From Actinomycetota bacterium (GTDB lineage Bacteria; Actinomycetota; Actinomycetes; Actinomycetales; Microbacteriaceae), in contig WLIC01000032.1 of NCBI GenBank assembly GCA_009702405.1, forward strand, positions 1 to 6,955: a stretch of 6,955 nucleotides of DNA, written 5' to 3'. The notes beneath the pieces are model-generated. The model saw nothing but the letters and a program-made list of their open reading frames with translations, ran no database searches and had not been told where the DNA came from. Positions within the stretch are counted from its first letter, which is position 1. Each line of letters starts with the position of its first letter. Both the position numbers and the translations under genes were made by a program. Shown piece after piece: positions 4,995 through 6,955 of the stretch.

Positions 4995-6836
4995 ATGAGC
5001 ATGATGGGTGGGCGTGGTCGCAGACCAGGCAAGAAAGACTCAGGACCTAAAGCTAAGTTCAGTCAACTAGTTCCATATATGAAGGAACAGAGAGGCTTAC
5101 TCACAGTTGCAGTGATCTTCTCGATTATTGGTGCAGCAGTGAACCTAGCTCAGCCCCTTGTGGTGGGCAATATCATCAGCACCGTTCAAGAAGGTAAAGA
5201 TGTATTACCAATAGCTCTTGCATTGCTAGCTATTACTCTCTTGAGTGCTGTTGCCAGCGGTGCCATGTATTTGGTTTTAGCTAAAGCCGGTGAAGGTGTT
5301 GTTTTCTCTGCGCGAAGCAAACTGGCAACTAGGTTACTTAGATTACCGATTGCCGAGTATGACCTAAGAAGAACCGGTGACCTAGTTTCTAGAGTTGGTT
5401 CAGATACCACACTGCTAAGAGCAGCGCTCACCCAAGGTCTTGTTGATGGTGCTGGTGGAGCACTTATCTTTGTTGGTTCGGTAATTGCCATGGCAGTTAT
5501 TGACTGGCTATTACTTGTTCTAACCCTGCTGATGATCTCAGTTGCTGTTGCCGCTATTGGTATCACTTCAAGAAGAATCAGAGCAGCTACCACTAAAGCT
5601 CAAGAACGCGTTGGCAACATGTCTGCCTCAGTTGAGCGTGCTCTTTCAGCAGTTAGAACTATTAGAGCTGCTAGAGCAGAGTCAAGAGAGTCTGCTCAAA
5701 TCCAGCAGGATGCTAAAGAGGCTTATGTTCAGGGAGTAAAGATTGCTGGCATTAACGCGTGGGTAACTCCAATTGGTGGACTTGCTGCCAACGGTGCTTT
5801 CATTGTTGTTCTAGGTGTTGGTGGTTACCGAGTTGCAACCGGTGAAACTCAGGTTGCTAATCTCATCACTTTCATTCTGTTGATGTTCTTGATGATTAGA
5901 CCGGTTGGTCAATTCTTTGGAGCATATTCATCAGTACAATCTGCTCTTGGTGCCCTTGCCCGTATTCAAGAAATTCTCGATGTTCCACTTGAAGATAGTG
6001 ACACCGAAAGAGCACAGGTCTCAAGACGTAAGGCTGTGAACAAAACTGCTATTGAATTCAAGAAAGTTAAGTTCAGCTATCCAGCAAGAGCTGAAGTCGC
6101 AGTTGATGCAACAGGAAAACCAATTCCTGATGCAGAACCAGTTATGAGTGAACCTAAAGAAGTTCTCAAAGGAGTCTCTTTCAAAATTGAACGCGGTTCC
6201 AGGGTTGCCATTGTTGGCCCATCTGGTGCAGGTAAGTCAACAGTATTTAGTTTGATGGAACGCTTCTATGAACCAACTGGTGGAGGAATTCTTCTAGATG
6301 GTCAACCAGTTCAAGCAATGACAAGATCTGATCTCCGAGCTCAGATTGGTTATGTTGAACAGGATGCTCCTGTGTTAGCTGGAAGCATTAGAGAGAACTT
6401 GTTGATTGGGGCTCCTGATGCAACAGAGAAAGATCTCAAGCGAGTTCTAAATGAAGTGAACCTAACCGCCGTTCTTAAAAGAGATAAGCGTGGACTTGAT
6501 GCTGAAGTTGGTGAACAGGGAATCATGCTCTCTGGAGGTGAAAGGCAACGTCTAGCTATTGCTAGAACTTTGCTGAGCGCTCCTCCGATCATGTTGCTTG
6601 ATGAGTCAACCTCTTCCCTTGATGGTTTGAATGAACAGCGTATGCGTGAGGCTATTGACGCTGTTGCTAAGAACAGAACCATGATTGTGATTGCTCACCG
6701 TCTTTCCACTGTGGTTGATAGTGACCAGATCATCGTTATCGCTGGCGGCAAGGTCATCGGCACTGGAACCCATAAGCAGCTCCTACGTTCCACTCCTCTG
6801 TATAAGGAACTGGCTGCCACCCAAATGCTTGACTAA
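4995..6836 (+). CDS. ABC exporter half-transporter (fused membrane and ATPase domains, MsbA/BmrA/multidrug type)
   Basis: This is a complete ATP-driven export half-transporter of 613 residues in the inner membrane, expected to work as a dimer. After a Gly/Arg/Lys-rich start come six membrane segments (roughly 33-57, 72-96, 151-170, 171-191, 254-276 and 287-305). The ATPase domain has A-loop Tyr362, Walker A GPSGAGKST (408-416), Gln456 in the Q-loop, signature LSGGE (512-516), Walker B IMLLDE (532-537) with catalytic Glu537, D-loop SSLD (540-543) and His568 in IAHRLSTV. All key residues are intact, so it can be a homodimer and does not look like the degenerate half of a heterodimer. Unusually, about 26 residues (364-389) separate the A-loop strand from VLKGVSF, where relatives have roughly 5-10. 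The methyltransferase stop is 3 bases upstream and the ribosome binding site lies within that gene. Family members export drugs, lipids or peptides; the substrate here is unknown. Confidence 0.95.
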   Translation: MSMMGGRGRRPGKKDSGPKAKFSQLVPYMKEQRGLLTVAVIFSIIGAAVNLAQPLVVGNIISTVQEGKDVLPIALALLAITLLSAVASGAMYLVLAKAGEGVVFSARSKLATRLLRLPIAEYDLRRTGDLVSRVGSDTTLLRAALTQGLVDGAGGALIFVGSVIAMAVIDWLLLVLTLLMISVAVAAIGITSRRIRAATTKAQERVGNMSASVERALSAVRTIRAARAESRESAQIQQDAKEAYVQGVKIAGINAWVTPIGGLAANGAFIVVLGVGGYRVATGETQVANLITFILLMFLMIRPVGQFFGAYSSVQSALGALARIQEILDVPLEDSDTERAQVSRRKAVNKTAIEFKKVKFSYPARAEVAVDATGKPIPDAEPVMSEPKEVLKGVSFKIERGSRVAIVGPSGAGKSTVFSLMERFYEPTGGGILLDGQPVQAMTRSDLRAQIGYVEQDAPVLAGSIRENLLIGAPDATEKDLKRVLNEVNLTAVLKRDKRGLDAEVGEQGIMLSGGERQRLAIARTLLSAPPIMLLDESTSSLDGLNEQRMREAIDAVAKNRTMIVIAHRLSTVVDSDQIIVIAGGKVIGTGTHKQLLRSTPLYKELAATQMLD

Positions 6837-6848
6837 TTTGTCCGAAGC

Positions 6849-6881
6849 TGGGTTTAGTGTTCTAAGTAGCAACTAAACCCA
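6849..6881 (+). repeat. perfect 10-bp inverted repeat, possible transcript-end hairpin
   Basis: TGGGTTTAGT (6849-6858) and ACTAAACCCA (6872-6881) are exact reverse complements around a 13-base loop, in the 57-base gap after the exporter. The stem starts 12 bases past the stop codon and ends just before the ribosome binding site of the next gene. No T-run follows, so it is not a standard intrinsic terminator. It could be a weak or factor-assisted terminator, a stabilising 3' end for the exporter message, a partial shut-off of the downstream gene, or a protein-binding operator. Confidence 0.55.
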
Positions 6882-6884
6882 AAT

Positions 6885-6888
6885 GGAG
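6885..6888 (+). promoter_or_regulatory. ribosome binding site of the gene starting at 6894
   Basis: GGAG, five bases before the ATG at 6894, supports that start. It lies only three bases after the inverted repeat, so folding of that repeat could affect access to it. Confidence 0.6.
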
Positions 6889-6893
6889 ACAAA

Positions 6894-6955
6894 ATGTCTA
6901 ATAAGAGCATGATTGAACGCTTAGCGCTACCAATGTTTATTGTTGGTGTGCTGGC
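6894..6955 (+). CDS. start of an unidentified gene, 3' truncated
   Basis: Only 20 complete codons are present. The peptide begins MSNKSMIERLALP and continues MFIVGVL, a short polar and basic segment followed by a hydrophobic stretch, which suggests an N-terminal membrane helix or signal anchor. The start has a good GGAG ribosome binding site. It lies on the same strand as the exporter, 57 bases downstream with an inverted repeat between, so it may be either a continuation of that operon or a separate unit. Nothing visible identifies the product. Confidence 0.65.
   Translation, partial: MSNKSMIERLALPMFIVGVL

Noticed and set aside
5186..5593. Open frame of 135 codons on the minus strand inside the exporter gene
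   Set aside because: It lies fully antisense to a strongly supported gene, lacks family motifs, and has the low-complexity Ser/Ala/Leu/Arg composition typical of a shadow frame.
6350..6682. Open frame of 110 codons on the minus strand opposite the exporter ATPase domain
   Set aside because: It is antisense to the conserved signature and Walker B region and shows no recognisable domain; its openness follows from the codon use of the real gene.
4995..6836. Exporter as the degenerate half of a heterodimeric transporter
   Set aside because: Walker A, signature, catalytic Glu537 and His568 are all intact and no second half-transporter is adjacent, so a homodimer is the simpler reading.
1..6955. 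CRISPR array, insertion sequence, prophage, attachment site, tRNA or rRNA genes
   Set aside because: I found no spaced direct repeats, transposase or integrase motifs, terminal inverted repeats with target duplications, or tRNA/rRNA-like sequence on either strand by eye.

Overview
The window is densely coded bacterial DNA: about 97% is inside genes, and the longest stretch without a gene is 57 bases. Base composition looks to be in the mid-40s % GC by eye. The likely source is a streamlined, low-to-medium-GC actinobacterium, such as the freshwater acI/Nanopelagicales or Luna-type Microbacteriaceae. That placement is an inference from the RibBA-RibH arrangement, the actinobacterial look of the proteins and the tight packing; no marker gene in the window proves it.

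Layout. (1) Positions 1-975, + strand: the 3' end of a GTP cyclohydrolase II gene, probably the C-terminal half of a bifunctional ribBA, followed with a one-base TAATG overlap by ribH (lumazine synthase). Both belong to riboflavin biosynthesis. (2) Positions 1011-1385, + strand: a small protein with four membrane segments and unknown function, probably co-transcribed with ribH. (3) Positions 1389-4080, - strand: a three-gene operon, read from right to left, encoding a NodI/DrrA-type ABC ATPase and two related but different ABC-2 (NodJ-type) permeases. The genes are joined by TAATG and ATGA overlaps, so they probably make one exporter with a heterodimeric membrane part. It converges on the riboflavin-side genes with only 3 bases between stop codons. 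(4) Positions 4081-4121: a 41-base divergent promoter region. (5) Positions 4122-6836, + strand: a solitary adenine-type (NPPF) methyltransferase, then 3 bases later a full-length ABC exporter half-transporter (MsbA/BmrA type) whose ribosome binding site lies at the end of the methyltransferase gene. (6) Positions 6837-6893: a strong inverted repeat. (7) From 6894: the first 20 codons of another gene, with a hydrophobic N-terminus, cut by the window edge.

How the genes relate. The left part is ordinary vitamin B2 metabolism. The centre and right hold two different ABC export systems transcribed away from a shared, very short promoter region, with an orphan methyltransferase tied translationally to one of them. 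Their substrates cannot be read from the sequence. I see no CRISPR array, insertion sequence, phage gene, tRNA or rRNA gene. The methyltransferase-exporter pair and the shared promoter region are the parts that conventional annotation explains least. They do not by themselves demonstrate a new system.
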